A program made the translations under genes and the position numbers. A model generated the notes under the pieces. That model was not told the DNA's origin. It saw only the letters and a program-made list of their open reading frames with translations, and did no database searches. Source: Locusta migratoria (taxonomy: Eukaryota; Arthropoda; Insecta; Orthoptera; Acrididae). From it: a DNA stretch of 64,000 nt. This document shows, piece after piece, positions 20,068 through 30,979 of this stretch; within the stretch, counting starts at the first letter, position 1, and the number at the start of each line of letters is the position of its first letter. Location of the stretch: contig CM048744.1 in assembly GCA_026315105.1 (NCBI GenBank), positions 658,505,676-658,569,675 of the forward strand, read 5' to 3'.

Positions 20068-21357
20068 GCATGACGTCACCGCCGAAGCACCTGGCGGCAG
20101 TTGTAGCTTTAGCCCTACAGTAGCTTGTTGTTTACTGCGTATTAGCGGGAACGTTTCGTTTATTCGTGTGTTTCACGACAGAAAATTCGATGCATCTAAT
20201 TCAGTTTAATATGTTAATGATTCGTTTGACATTTTAAATACTTGGAAAATCGTTGACAAAAAGACATTAGCAAGTGCCTATGGAGCAAACGAGCAGCTCC
20301 AAAAAATAATTCTGAACAAAATGTATTTGTGCTGTGAAACAATGCAGATTCGAAACCGAAAGCAGCTGTTACCATTTCACAAAGGACTCTTTAATGTCAA
20401 AGAATTCTTTATTTGGCCGTCATTCTGAACTTTTGTCACTAGGCATAAACTATATATTAACAGCACTGCTGAACCAGGACTGTCTTGATAATTTGTTTTC
20501 ACAGATTAGAGGTCTTGGCGATTTCTATCAGCATCCTCTCCCAAAAGAAGTAAAACATTGGCTGCGTTTGCTGCTGCTGTGAAAGAATGCCCAAACATTC
20601 CAGTGTCTAATACTTTATCTGTGAGACAGGAAGAAGATTCACAACAATTTCTGTCATCTAGTCCGCTGTGTGGAATTATGCCGGATATGTCTGAAGCAAT
20701 GGCCATGTCAGATGGGGAAGCAGAGAGACAGGACATAATTTTTAGTTGTTAGGCTGCTGCACCGTCTTCTGTGACAGACGTTGTATGCCGATCTGAAGGA
20801 CTCATATCTGGCAGGCTACATCGCATGCCGTGCTGCGAAATATGTCACCTCACTGGGGGTGTTGTCTAATGAATTACTTTGTCCTCTTCCAAAACACCTC
20901 GCAGAATATGGGTGGATAGAATTTCTATCACGAGGAGGGTTGTGAGTGCTGTCTGACGAGTGGATGCGACAGATCTCAGAGTTTGAGCTGCTGTTCAACG
21001 AGATTAACGGAAGTGACATACTTTCAAAAGAAAAAAAAATATTTCTAAGAGATTAGCCGACGTAATTTCGCAGAAATATCCTCACTTGGCGCCGGAGGTC
21101 ATGAAAATATTCTTACGAACCCGAATTTTCATTCGATTGCGCTACCTCAACATGAAGCTGAAGAAAGAGAAAGCAGCGGCATCACAGAGGCGAAAATCTC
21201 GCCAGTACCCTTCTTCGACTAACTGAAAGATTTAACGAGGTACGTAACTGCAATAAGCAAACGGTAACTTTAGTGTGTTTAGTGGTGTTCTGTGTGACTG
21301 CGAAGCGCCGCTTCGCGCCCCTCGCTGGCAGTTCTGCTTCGCCACTGACGTCATTTC
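20068..21357 (+). mobile_element. P-element-like transposon relic
   Basis: The body holds a broken P/THAP9-type transposase at about 20200-21230. The flanks carry an imperfect inverted pair: 'gcatgacgtcaccgccgaagc' at 20068-20088 and 'gcttcgccactgacgtca' at about 21336-21353, both with the palindrome tgacgtca. These may be the TIRs. No 8-bp target duplication was identified, so the exact ends are tentative. Confidence 0.5.
20200..21230 (+). pseudogene. P-element / THAP9-like transposase, C-terminal part, broken
   Basis: The frame at 20334-20582 gives LNQDCLDNLFSQIRGLGDF and then QHPLPKEV, the strongly conserved 'LNQD.LEN.F..IR..GG....P' block of P-element transposases that follows the RNase H-like domain. 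Farther on (20795-20945) comes DSYLAGYIACRAAKYVTS and later WIEFLSRGGL, the C-terminal 'YLAGYIA' and 'W...LSRGGL' blocks of the same family. Frameshifts and stops lie between blocks. The N-terminal THAP zinc finger was not found. Confidence 0.8.
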
Positions 21358-21479
21358 AACGGCCAATAGCAGGTCGTTTCGCTTCGGGCCGAACCTTTTA
21401 TAGAATAAACCTTGCCTCAGCACGCCACCGTAGTGCCACGCGCGGCAAGGAAAACACCAGTCAGAAGACAACTGACGCG

Positions 21480-22960
21480 TGATACATCGACGGTAATTAA
21501 GTCAAGGACAGGGACAATCTAAGAAACAGTTAAAATAGACTGGTTACATAAATTACTTAAAATTTTTATTCGTCACAAGAGCATGTCTTTACTAAATTTG
21601 CTGGTATTTCATTGTAACCATTAGAATGCTTTGTTTTTAACGATTTTATTATGGAAGTTATTTTTTTAGGGTGAAGTGAGTGACATATTCTTGTACCTGA
21701 AGTTATTTGTTAAGGCTACTTTCAGATAATCGGGGCCATTATTTACTAACCCTGACAATACCATAGTATGAGTCACAAATATAAAGTACCTATAAACTAG
21801 ATATGCCACACTACGCCTATCAGTTACTAATGTCGCATCTACTCTTAATGCTGTCTGCTGCGGGTCCTTTCTGGTTCTGTCTCCTCTTTCACTATATCCT
21901 ATATTGTTTTTACTTTGCTGCCTGACATTCCTATCTCTTCTCATAGTGCATTTGTTTAGATGTCGAATTACTTTTCTTAATATTTTATAGTATTCCTAGT
22001 GTTAAACTAAATCGTTGCATTGGAACTATTTTGGCTGACAGTTTTCCTTTTTGTCTTACAGGAAATCTTTATTCCTTTTATAAGGCAAGGTTTTATTATA
22101 TACTTTTGAATTTGAGTTACTTGTAGAGGAAAACAGTTTTCAAACAGGGTACTGACATTATTAACGAATGTGTGTCATCTTTCATTAATGTCATGAGCAC
22201 TATTAGTGTAGACGTACTGGAGCTACACACACATGGAGGTTCTACGTAAACTGAAGACGTACGACTATTAAGAGCAATATTTCAAAGTCTGAAATGACGA
22301 AACACCGTTATATAGTGTTGTTCGGTACATTGTCCTGAGTCACCTATAGAAATATTTGGACTTACACATGTTACTCCCTGTATAAGTGAATGCGCCTGTA
22401 GAATTAAATCACAGTGTAGCGACTAGCTCAGGAGATTTGACGTCATAAATGTCTTATACACGGGCTTTTGCATAACAGGGAGTGCAAATTACCCATTCTC
22501 TAACCACCCAGTGTTTCATTTTGGCAGCATTTAGCGACTTTTACGAAACTTACATGTCTTACATGCTAACGGTCAAGGATAACAGAATTATATAAATATT
22601 ATGATTGTTGCATTGTATTGAAGAATGCATATGACCAAGCCACGTTACACTTTCTTTTTTCTTTTCTTTTTTTTCCCCACTCGGAAGACCACGTGACTGG
22701 CCTTTGTCGGAACTTTATACTGCTAATTGATGCGCTTGTCAACACGTAATATATAGTGCTTTTTTGTTTTTATGGTCAGTACCGGCAGCAGCTATGGTGC
22801 AAATAACACGCGGAACTAACAAGGACTCTCGAAACCGCATTGTGGAAGCGTTATGTTGAACACACTCGTTAATTATTTATTTCTCCACTAACACTACATA
22901 ACATCAATTCGTAGCGCTTGTAAAGATCCCATAGCTAGTGATAGATGGCTGAAGTTAGCA
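21480..22960. other. Unassigned stretch
   Basis: AT-rich, with no frame or repeat that I can name. A CT/T-rich run lies at about 22650-22680. Confidence 0.45.
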
Positions 22961-23029
22961 GCTATCGGAAGTGGAAGACCTAGGCAATTAAAAAAAAAAA
23001 TGATAAAAAACAGAGAGGAAGGAAGATTA

Positions 23030-23240
23030 CGGTTTCACGTCCCGTCGACGTCGTAGTCATTAGAGAAGGAACACGAGTTCGGATTGAAGGTTTTGGAAGA
23101 AAATCGGCCGGCACTTTAAAAAGATCCATTCCAGCATTCGCCTGGAGTGTTATGGAGATACAGAAAACCTTAATCTGGGAGGTTTCCGTCCTCCCGAATG
23201 TAATGTGCTACCAATCCGCCACCTCACTCATGTCTTGATG
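23030..23240 (-). mobile_element. SINE-D copy (tRNA-like head)
   Basis: It shares 'ccattccagcattcgcctgg' and 'ggtttccgtcctcccgaatg' with the copies at 34.0 and 57.1 kb. The right end reads, on the minus strand, as a tRNA-like head 'ggtggcggattggtagcaca'. The head is mutated and the B box is weak. Confidence 0.55.
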
Positions 23241-23372
23241 TCGATTTGTTTTTTCCTTGTGCACTGGCCTATTCATTGGAGCACGAGACATATTACTTAC
23301 AAATAAATAGTTGTTACAAATCTTTAAAGAGTTTTCGTCACGCTATTATTGAACCGAGCCTTATTGCGTGGT

Positions 23373-24450
23373 TATATCGCCCCAAATTTGCGACTGGATA
23401 GGGGATGTCCTGTCACAGAGGACAGAGGTGACATCGGGGGTTCCACAAGATAGTGTTATTGGTCCTTTGCTGTTCCTTATTTACATAAATGATTCGGGAA
23501 GAATTTGAGTAGCTCTCTTAGGTTGTTTGCAGATGATGCCGTCATTTACCGTCTAGTAAAATCATCTGAATGACGATCTACATAAGGTATCACTATGGTG
23601 TAAAAATTGACTGTTGACTCTAAATAATGAGATGTGTGAAGTCGTCCACATGAGTTCGAAAAGAAATCCGTTAAACTTCGTTCACAAGATAAATCAATCA
23701 AAGGTGAAGTAAACTCCACCAAATACCTAGAAATTACTATTACTTCAGACTTAAACTGGAAAGAACATGTAGATAATGTCGTGGGAAAGGCGAACCAGAG
23801 ACTGCGTTTTATTGGCAGAGCCATTAAAGGTGCAACAGAATTACTAAAGAGACTGCATGCACTACGCTTGTGCGTCCTTGTTTGGAGTACTGCTGCCCAA
23901 TGCGGGATCCTTATCGCCGCGGCGGAGCGGCCGAGCGCATTGAGGCGCTGTGCTACGATGCGCGAGGCCGTTCCCTGTCGGGGGTTCGAATCCCCCTCGG
24001 ACATGGATGTTTGTGCCGTCTTTAATATACGCTAGTTCTTAATTAGTTTGTAAGATTAGGTAGTGATGACCCCGCAGTTAAGTCCCTTAAGCTTATCAAA
24101 CATTTGAATATTTTTTGATCCGTATCAGGTGGGTTTGACGGAGGACATCGAAAGAGTCTAAAGAAGGGCAGCTTATCGCTGCGGCGTGGTCTGCTTACGA
24201 AACTCCAATCGCCAACATTCTCCTCCGAATGCGAAAATTTATTGTTGACTGGAACTTACATAGGTAGGAAAGATCATCAGAATAAAATACGGGAAATCAG
24301 AGCTCGAACGGAGAGATTCAGGTGTTCTTTCTTCCCACGCGCTATTCGAGAATGAAATGGGAGATAAATAGTATAAAGGTGGTCCGATGAACCCTCTGCC
24401 AAGCACTTAGATGTGATTTGCAGAATATCCCGTGAAGATGTAGATGTAGA
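23373..24450 (+). pseudogene. CR1/Jockey-like LINE fragment, split by a SINE-A
   Basis: The fragment opens with 'tatatcgccccaaatttgcg', then broken frames encode the RT palm region ending with a LFADDAVIY-like block (from 'ttgtttgcagatgatgccgtc', about 23523-23545). The C-terminal part includes KYLEITITSDLNWKEHVDNV and VVGKANQRLRFIGRAIKGAT. After the SINE at 23916-24116, the C-terminus resumes (QVGLTEDIERV*RRAAY-like) and ends 'gtagatgtagacg'. Several stops make it inactive. Confidence 0.8.
23916..24116 (+). mobile_element. SINE-A copy nested in a LINE
   Basis: Head gccgcggcggagcggccgag and B box gggttcgaatccccc. The target duplication is gatccttatc at 23906-23915 and gatccgtatc at 24117-24126, lying inside the LINE sequence. 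Confidence 0.9.
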
Positions 24451-25239
24451 CGATTTTGCACTCTAAAAATGTCTTTACAGTTTCTAGAGTTACCCCGAAC
24501 TATGCTACCATAAAACACAAAGGAGTGAAAGTAAGCGCAATATGCCTTTTCTCATTTCAGTATCTAACTGTACCGATTCCGCGATGCAGCTGAAAATTGT
24601 TGCGACACTGTGTCCCTTAAATTGCCCTTAAAATCGTGGCGATTTAAAACCACAAGAAAATGTAGGTTGTCCTCTCTGCATGTTGCTGACAAACTCTAGA
24701 AAACTGTTCGAGTTCTGTATTCCAGCATCTAGATTCTTTATCAACATGTCTGTTCTGTGTATATTTCACAGGCGCGAAGCAACAAATCATCTCCTTAAAC
24801 AGGTTTGAGCAGTGGCGACGCGTCCTGTGTTTCACTGGTTCAGTGAACCTCCAGAAGAGTGCAAAAAATAAATAAATGAAAGCTTTATATATGTGAACTA
24901 TCATCCTTCATTTCATTGACATGTCGTATCACATTATAGGCACTTTTAACTATTGATATCGCATAAGACGCTTATAAGTCGTACAGAAAGTACGCATACG
25001 TGCCACAGTGTTGGCCAGGCGCTGTTGAGGTTCAGATTTTCCTCTGATCCTGCTAACTTAGCCTATGGGCACTCCGGCTGCAGGGATGGGCGATGGTAAA
25101 CGTCGCTAGTAGCATCGCATTTGCTCTGATAAATGCGCCAGCTTCTGTGCTACTCGGACGTAACATTATTTTTGACGCATCGAAATTTATCAGAAGCACG
25201 TCATATTTGGTAACATTTCTTATATCTTAATGTCAGGCT
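24451..25239. other. Unassigned stretch
   Basis: Nothing recognised. Confidence 0.5.
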
Positions 25240-25250
25240 AATAGCGCATC

Positions 25251-25452
25251 GCCGCCCGCGATGGCCGAGGGGACTGAGGCGCTTCAGTCACGGTCTGCAC
25301 GTCCACTACGGTCGGAGGTTCGAATCCCCCCTCGGGCATGGATATTTGTGCCGTCCTTAGTATAAGGTAGTTGATAAGTAGTTTGTAGGTTTAGGGACTG
25401 ATGACCCCGTAGTTAAGTCCCATAGACTATACAAACATTTGAACATTTTTTG
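25251..25452 (+). mobile_element. SINE-A copy
   Basis: Full length, head gccgcccgcgatggccgagg. A perfect target duplication aatagcgcatc lies at 25240-25250 and 25453-25463, so it is a recent insertion. Confidence 0.92.
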
Positions 25453-25463
25453 AATAGCGCATC

Positions 25464-27194
25464 AGCTGTAAAAGCCTTTAAGAATATCCTAAGATGAATA
25501 ACAATAAAATTAAGGAGCGGCAGGTTATTCGGTTTCGTCTACTTGTGTCTAAATGTTTCGTACAGAAATCAGCGGAATCTGGCTTTCGTACGGATGAAGT
25601 GTGGTCGCGTTCGGGACGTATTCAGTGCGTGTAAAAATTGTATGTCGTTTTTCATGACGATATAACGCAATCGTATCATAGAGATTTCTCATACTGTAAC
25701 AGTTTAATTTATTCGGTGTTGTACTTAATGGAACGGGTAATCAAATTGTTATGATGAAAGAGTTTATCCTTGAAAGCGAGAGGATTTCTTAATATCCAAT
25801 AAGGGGTCTGGAAACATTGGTCATGTGATAAACAGCTTTATCTGTTGAGTTTGTGTAAATTTACACTGTCAGCGATTATGCTGTTAGTCGGAACTGTGAC
25901 GTTATTTTTAGAAACACTTTAATCAGCACTGATTTGATTTAGTGACAGAAATTAAGGCTGTCATCAGAACTATATAACAATAACTTTACTTCGCTTAAAT
26001 CTAATTACTGCAATAAACAAATGCAAAATAACTAACTTTATGAAGAGATACGGACACCCAACGTGCGAGTGAAGTCTGTCGGCGATAGGACCTAATCTGC
26101 AGTGAGCATGCAGTAAACCGTGCTCCGCAATTTTGATTGCCTATGAATGTTAGGGTAAAGGGTAAATGTTATTTCTTTATTACAGCGATCAGCAATGAAC
26201 TTATCGTAATTGGAATGCCGAACTTTATTTTGAAGAGATACTTACTCGCACCAACTTAGTATATTTTCAGCTATTCTGCTTTGCACTTTCTTTAGAAATG
26301 CAAAGTGCCACGAGAACTGCTATGCAAAGCGACATAGATTAACCAATAACAGGTAGGAGGTATTCGTATGCAAAATGTGGAAAAATTAGTGATTTGGGGC
26401 ATAAAGTAAATTTACCAAAGTCTTAGCTTATTTACGGAAGTTTCGGTTTTGACGAAACTAGAACAGGAGGCGAGTACTCGGTCATGGTTTGGCCGCAAAT
26501 CATGTTTCGGTCGGACAAAATAAAATATTTATTCAGGACTCATGGAAAAGGCCGTGTTCGTTACAGACGTCACGTTGTGGAGTAAGAGCAAGAAGGTTTG
26601 CGGCCTGGTAGAAGCTATAAATTTTTCCACATCTTCGCTTTTGTAACAAGATTCTGGAACTGGCAATGACTTCTGTATTGTTGCCTGCCACAAATGTTTG
26701 ACCGTTCCTTCCGAATATGTTTCGATTTCGGGGGTAAGTGACGTTTATATACTTTGTTGTTTGAGGAGAGGTAGGGGAGATCAGTCTTTCCGCATGCATA
26801 AGGTGAGAAGCAGGTGTTGCTTACTTGCAAAGGTTAATTGCGTAATGTAGTAAAAATAGTGAACTCCCAGTCACTGTAGGTATCAGCTTGGGTATTAGTG
26901 TAGGAGGCAGGTCCTCGCCCTGTGTTATACAGCCTTTACACTGAGCGAGTCATAAAGGAAACCGATGAGGGTTTTATCTGACAGTAATAGATTTCAAGGA
27001 GAAGAAACGTGAACGTTCAAATTTTGTGATGCCAGTGTAATTCTGACAAAGACAGCAGCAAATGACTCGAAAGGGAGATCAGTTGGAGTGGATAGTGTCT
27101 TAAAAGAAGCTGTAATATTATAATCAAGATAAGGAAGAGTAATGTAATGTAGTCTAATTAAATCAGTTGATGATCCAGAAATAATTTAAATATA
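25464..27194. other. Unassigned stretch
   Basis: No reading frame with a domain and no repeat family recognised. Two overlapping minus-strand frames at 26533-26830 look accidental. Confidence 0.45.
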
Positions 27195-27335
27195 GATTGA
27201 GAAACCCTGAGACGGTTTTTCGTCTCGAATACGTCCAAGTCATTTAAGATAAACGCGAAGAAATGAATTAAAATTTGTGGTGCGCCCGGGAATCGAACCC
27301 GGACCTCCATGCTTACTAGGGCAAACGTCTTGCCT
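27195..27335 (-). mobile_element. SINE-C part, abutting the DHHC exon relic
   Basis: The minus strand contains the 3' two-thirds of a tRNA-like head ('ctagtaagcatggaggtc', 'cgggttcgattcccggg') and then the SINE-C body 'caccacaaattttaattcat' with the tail 'gacgaaaaaccgtctcaggg'. It starts within the head, exactly where the DHHC-coding frame stops. Confidence 0.7.
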
Positions 27336-27752
27336 TTAAAAGTATCTGTAATTGTAATGACCGATGCAACAACCAGCGAACATACAATGATGATCGCGTT
27401 TCAAAATGCATGTTTTACATGTGACACAGTGCCATGATCTTTGAGGTGCAACGACATCACATTCGGAGCAGTATCGCCAATCCTGTGTTTGTGACGATTA
27501 TGTTGCAATATTCTGCAGACTAGTATCCACAACAATAACAGTAACGAAATTACTTGTGACATTGATCATAACATACGTAGCACATATTAAATGCAGTATA
27601 TACCAAAATGACCACACGGAATGTGTAGCAGGTAACACAATGTATAATTCAAAACAGTATGTCACAGGAATAGCAAAAAGAACAAATAAGAAAGCTCCGA
27701 AGTCAGATGCCACTCTCGCTAATATCCTTTTCCCAATTTTCATTTCCTTCAC
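27336..27752 (-). pseudogene. DHHC palmitoyltransferase exon relic (ZDHHC24-like)
   Basis: DHHC proteins attach palmitate to cysteines of membrane-associated proteins. The minus-strand frame starts MKEMKIGKRILARVASDFG and has two hydrophobic spans that could be membrane helices (about residues 20-42 and 48-72). An in-frame TAA follows at 27500-27498. The same frame then continues as WRYCSECDVVAPQRSWHCVT and CKTCILKRDHHCMFAGCCIG, then HYNYRYF and a stop at 27336. This is the zinc-binding Cys-rich domain with an intact DHHC catalytic tetrad, in the family's TM-TM-DHHC order. The last two membrane helices are missing. The internal stop and the flanking SINE-C parts argue for a captured or decayed gene piece. 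The ZDHHC24-like label rests on the 'P.RSWHC..C..CIL.RDHHC.F.G.C' style and is an inference. Confidence 0.82.
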
Positions 27753-27828
27753 ACTACTACTGAGTCAACAATCTAATTCTGCTTCTGCGTTCCAAGGATA
27801 ATTGTCAATACTGCCAAGGCTCTCCACA

Positions 27829-27944
27829 AATTTTAATTCATTGCTTCACGTTTATCTTTAATGTCTTGGACATATTCAAGACGAAAAACCGTCTCAGGGT
27901 TTCTCAATCTATATTTAAATTGATATTTATATCATCTTATCAGG
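27829..27944 (+). mobile_element. SINE-C body without a tRNA head
   Basis: It has 'caaattttaattcattgctt' then 'gacgaaaaaccgtctcaggg' and 'ctatatttaaatt', inverted relative to 27195-27283. It joins directly to the 'ggctctcca' arm of the foldback. Confidence 0.65.
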
Positions 27945-27955
27945 AATGTTCCACT

Positions 27956-28158
27956 CAAAAAAATGTTCAAATGTTTGTAGAGCTTATGGGACTTAACTAC
28001 GGGGTCATCAGTCCCAAAACTTACAAACTACTTATGAACTAGCTAACCCTAAGGACGGCACAAATATCCATGCCCGAGGGGGGATTCGAACCCCCGACCG
28101 TAGTGGCCGTGCAGAACGTGGCAGGTGCGCCGCAGACTGCTCGGCCACTGCGGCCGGC
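27956..28158 (-). mobile_element. SINE-A copy inside the foldback
   Basis: Full length. The perfect target duplication aatgttccact at 27945-27955 and 28159-28169 shows that it landed in the loop after the foldback formed. Confidence 0.92.
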
Positions 28159-28293
28159 AATGTTCCACTATTGTCGAGGTGCTAATTCCGCTGCATGGAG
28201 AGCCTTGGCAGTAGTGACAATTATCTTTGGAACTCAGAAGCAGAATTAAAATTTGTGACGTGGAGGGAAGTCAGACTATTCCGAGACGTTAGA

Positions 28294-28470
28294 GGTGCGG
28301 TGGTCTAACGGTAAGACGTCTGCCTAGTAAGCATGGAGGTCCGGGTTCGATTCCCGGCCACACCACAAATTTTAATTCATTGCTTATCTTTAATCTAGAA
28401 ATAAAATTAGAAAATGAGGCCCTAAAGGTAACAAGTGAGTTCTGCTGTAAGGGGCGACTAAAAAGTTTCC
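28294..28470 (+). mobile_element. SINE-C copy with an intact tRNA-like head
   Basis: Bases 28294-28365 fold as a 72-nt tRNA: acceptor ggtgcgg/ccacacc (one mismatch), D stem gtct/agac, T stem ccggg/cccgg. The anticodon loop is ctagtaa (AGT, Thr), but its stem has one mismatch and one wobble. The A box tggtctaacgg and B box ggttcgattcc fit Pol III promoters and a TTTT follows at about 28370. The body 'acaaattttaattcattgct' shows that it is a SINE rather than a plain tRNA gene. The 3' end is uncertain. Confidence 0.65.
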
Positions 28471-28884
28471 TCTCGAAGGCCTTACGCTCAAGAATGGTAT
28501 GTCAGCCAAGCAAAACCACCCTGAGCACTGGGCCAATCATCCCAACAACGCACCATTTTCAAAACTCCGCGTCCTGCTGCGTGAAGAAGTCCGAAACCCG
28601 ACCGCTGTTCATTCTTGAACGACAGCAATCCTCAGCACTTGAAAGCTTTTTAAGGGAGCGAGGGGTGACTATCGCATGGGCAGAGGCCGGGAGTAGGGGT
28701 GGGAGATGAAGTATCTCACTGCCGCGCTACGACATTGGAGACACCGGAGCGTGTCTTATCACCAAGCAACCGTTCACCTTGTCGCAATTTTTTGGCTTCG
28801 ACGGACACACTGCCCATGCGCATCCTTCATTCTCCGAGAGCCGTATGCCCGTGTCAGAAAAGAATGATACCACGTTTCTGTGCT
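28471..28884. other. Unassigned moderately GC-rich stretch
   Basis: The plus-strand frames at 28380-28709 and 28699-28956 have no domain. The stretch reads like an old interspersed repeat that I cannot classify. Confidence 0.4.
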
Positions 28885-28955
28885 TCAGTTACATCTACAT
28901 ACTTTATAAATCACACTAAAGTGTCTGACAGAGGGTTGACTGAACCACTTCAATA
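28885..28955 (-). mobile_element. LINE 3' end, heavily 5'-truncated
   Basis: The minus strand matches the last ~70 bp of the LINE at 24.35-24.45 and 47.7 kb ('aaccctctg.cag.cactt', 'gtgattt', 'gtatgtagatgtaa'). Confidence 0.65.
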
Positions 28956-28970
28956 GTTCGGCAAGTAGTA

Positions 28971-30740
28971 TTTTGTTTCAGTGTGAAGTGTGTTCAAGGA
29001 GTGCACCTTTTTAAAAATTATTATTATTATTACTTTTTTGTGCTACTGCGTTTGTCATGTGAAAATTATCGTTTATTTTTAATTTCTGGTATAGTCTTGA
29101 GAACATTCAAATCATTCTCTATGTTTGCAGGGCGATGATTCTCTGATATTGGATGGTCGCAATGTGGAGCTGTTACTTTTTAATGCCCTTAATTGCTCAG
29201 TTTATCTGGTATTGAAATTCATCCATGTTTTGCCTACGTTTATAGACAGACAGGAATTGCTAATTAGTTCGAGGATACCAGATTGGTCATATTTGTCAAT
29301 ATTGGCAGGTTTTTGGACCATTTTATTTTGTATTCCGCTACTTTTTCTTTATAAAGTATCCAGTCCCTGTCTTTTCAGAATGTTTCCTTTTCTTTGTGCA
29401 GTTTTGTTGTTTTTATGTCATTGTGTACAAGTTGTTATTCACTGTTTGTTGATTTAGTGTGCGTTTCACCGTGTTTTTCTATGTTTGTGTGTTACGGTTT
29501 TGTGTTGTTCCCGTATTTTGTTGTTTATCTATTGTCGTTATCATTGCCGTTCTCCTCTTGTGTTTATTTCGTCTGTGCAGTCATTTTTATTCATGGATAT
29601 TCTTTTCAGTCTGTTAAGCAAGTATCAGTAGCTGGCTTCCTTATGTGTTGTCAGATGATTACAATGATAATGAAGATACTGGTTACTGTTGGTTTTTTGT
29701 ATATTCTGAATTCAAAGATTCGTGCGTTGGAGCAAGTGGCGTAGCGAGATTGCTTGAGGAAAGTAAAAACGGCTTTGGAAGCGGTGTATCAGTTGTGGAG
29801 GAGACTATTTACAAGGAGACCATGCACAATGAGTAAAACGTAAGCATGGAAACATATTGTCGACGAAGTACGGGCATTTTTTTTATCAGACCTCGCAAAC
29901 TCGAAAAGTAGGCTATTTTTGAAATAAGAGATTTGATAAAAAGTTGTGAGTCAGGATCTTTCTTCTGAAAGTACTTATTTGTAGTGCTGACTTGCACGGA
30001 AGGGTACCTTGGAAGATAAGCAGTTAAGGCGCGAAGACACTAGAACCTTTTTTAAAATATAGTGCTACAAAGGAATGCTAGAGACTCATTGGCTCTGTCG
30101 ATTAATTAATGAAAAGATGCTGACGAAACTTCAAGGAAAATTATGGCATAAATTGATTCAGAGAAGAAACCAGTTGATGCCACATACCCTGAGGTACGAA
30201 ACAATCGTCAATGTTCTTATGAAGGTAGGTGTGGCGAGTAAACACTGTAGAAGGAAACCAACAAAGCATGTTACACTAGTTATATGGAGATGAGGCTTTC
30301 ACGGGATTGAGGAGTCTACCAGGCCACTGGATAATTCCTAAAGTTAGTACGAAATAGAAAAATACTTATTCAAATGCAGAAATTTGAAAGCGTTACATCG
30401 ACAATGGTTGTTCTCTAGAAATATGCTACTCTTTAGCATCTTTTATAAAATATATTACATGTAGAATGCCATTCTTAGTTTGAACGTTGTTGTGGATGGT
30501 ACAATGCTTCTGCCATATTACAAAAGCACAGTTGTGATTTTAAATCCTCAGTCGATCTTAGCTGCATTTCTTATTGCTTATCTCTTCTGTCACTGTGGAA
30601 ATTATATGCCAGCCTGAAAATGTCGAGTAGCAGAGCGATACGAAGTCGACGCTAAACTTTATGTGTGCCTATTAGTGTGTTGCAAAGACTGTAGGAAATT
30701 AGGAGGTTACAAACTGAAATAGGTACATTTTTAATCCGTA
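28971..30740. other. Unassigned AT-rich stretch
   Basis: The overlapping hydrophobic frames at 29125-29744 come from T-rich DNA. I see no support for a membrane protein gene. Confidence 0.45.
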
Positions 30741-30823
30741 GTGTGTGATAGTTTAAGTAGTTTGTAAGCGTGGGGACTGATGACCATAGCAGTTTGGTCC
30801 AGTAGGTTTACAAACATTTGAAT
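30741..30823 (+). mobile_element. SINE-A 3' part
   Basis: Only the body end is present: 'gtttaagtagtttgtaagcg', 'gggactgatgacc', 'ggtttacaaacatttgaa'. The tRNA-like head is missing. Confidence 0.65.
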
Positions 30824-30962
30824 TGATACACACTGCGTCGGCCTTGGCTCGATTAATGACGAGTGTCTGAGTGCTGGTTTTTAAGAGAAGTTAGCGTGCA
30901 AGTAGTTTAGGGACGGTAGAGGGCACCAGATGCGACACACCGGACGGAGCAGGTGGCTTGCT

Positions 30963-30979
30963 CCCCCCCCCCCCCCCCC
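30963..30979 (+). repeat. C17 homopolymer
   Basis: Uninterrupted C run next to a GC-rich tract. Confidence 0.9.

Larger units (their letters stand above)
27774..28249. repeat. Inverted-repeat (foldback) segment upstream of the DHHC relic
   Basis: The ~54-bp arms at 27774-27827 ('attctgcttctg.gttccaa', 'ctgccaaggctctcca') and 28198-28249 are reverse complements with few mismatches. One arm is the sequence just upstream of the DHHC frame. The loop contains a headless SINE-C body (27829-27930) and a later SINE-A insertion. Confidence 0.75.

Noticed and set aside
29125..29744. Overlapping hydrophobic frames that look like a membrane protein
   Set aside because: T-rich DNA gives Phe/Leu/Val-rich text in any frame. 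No conserved pattern or start context.
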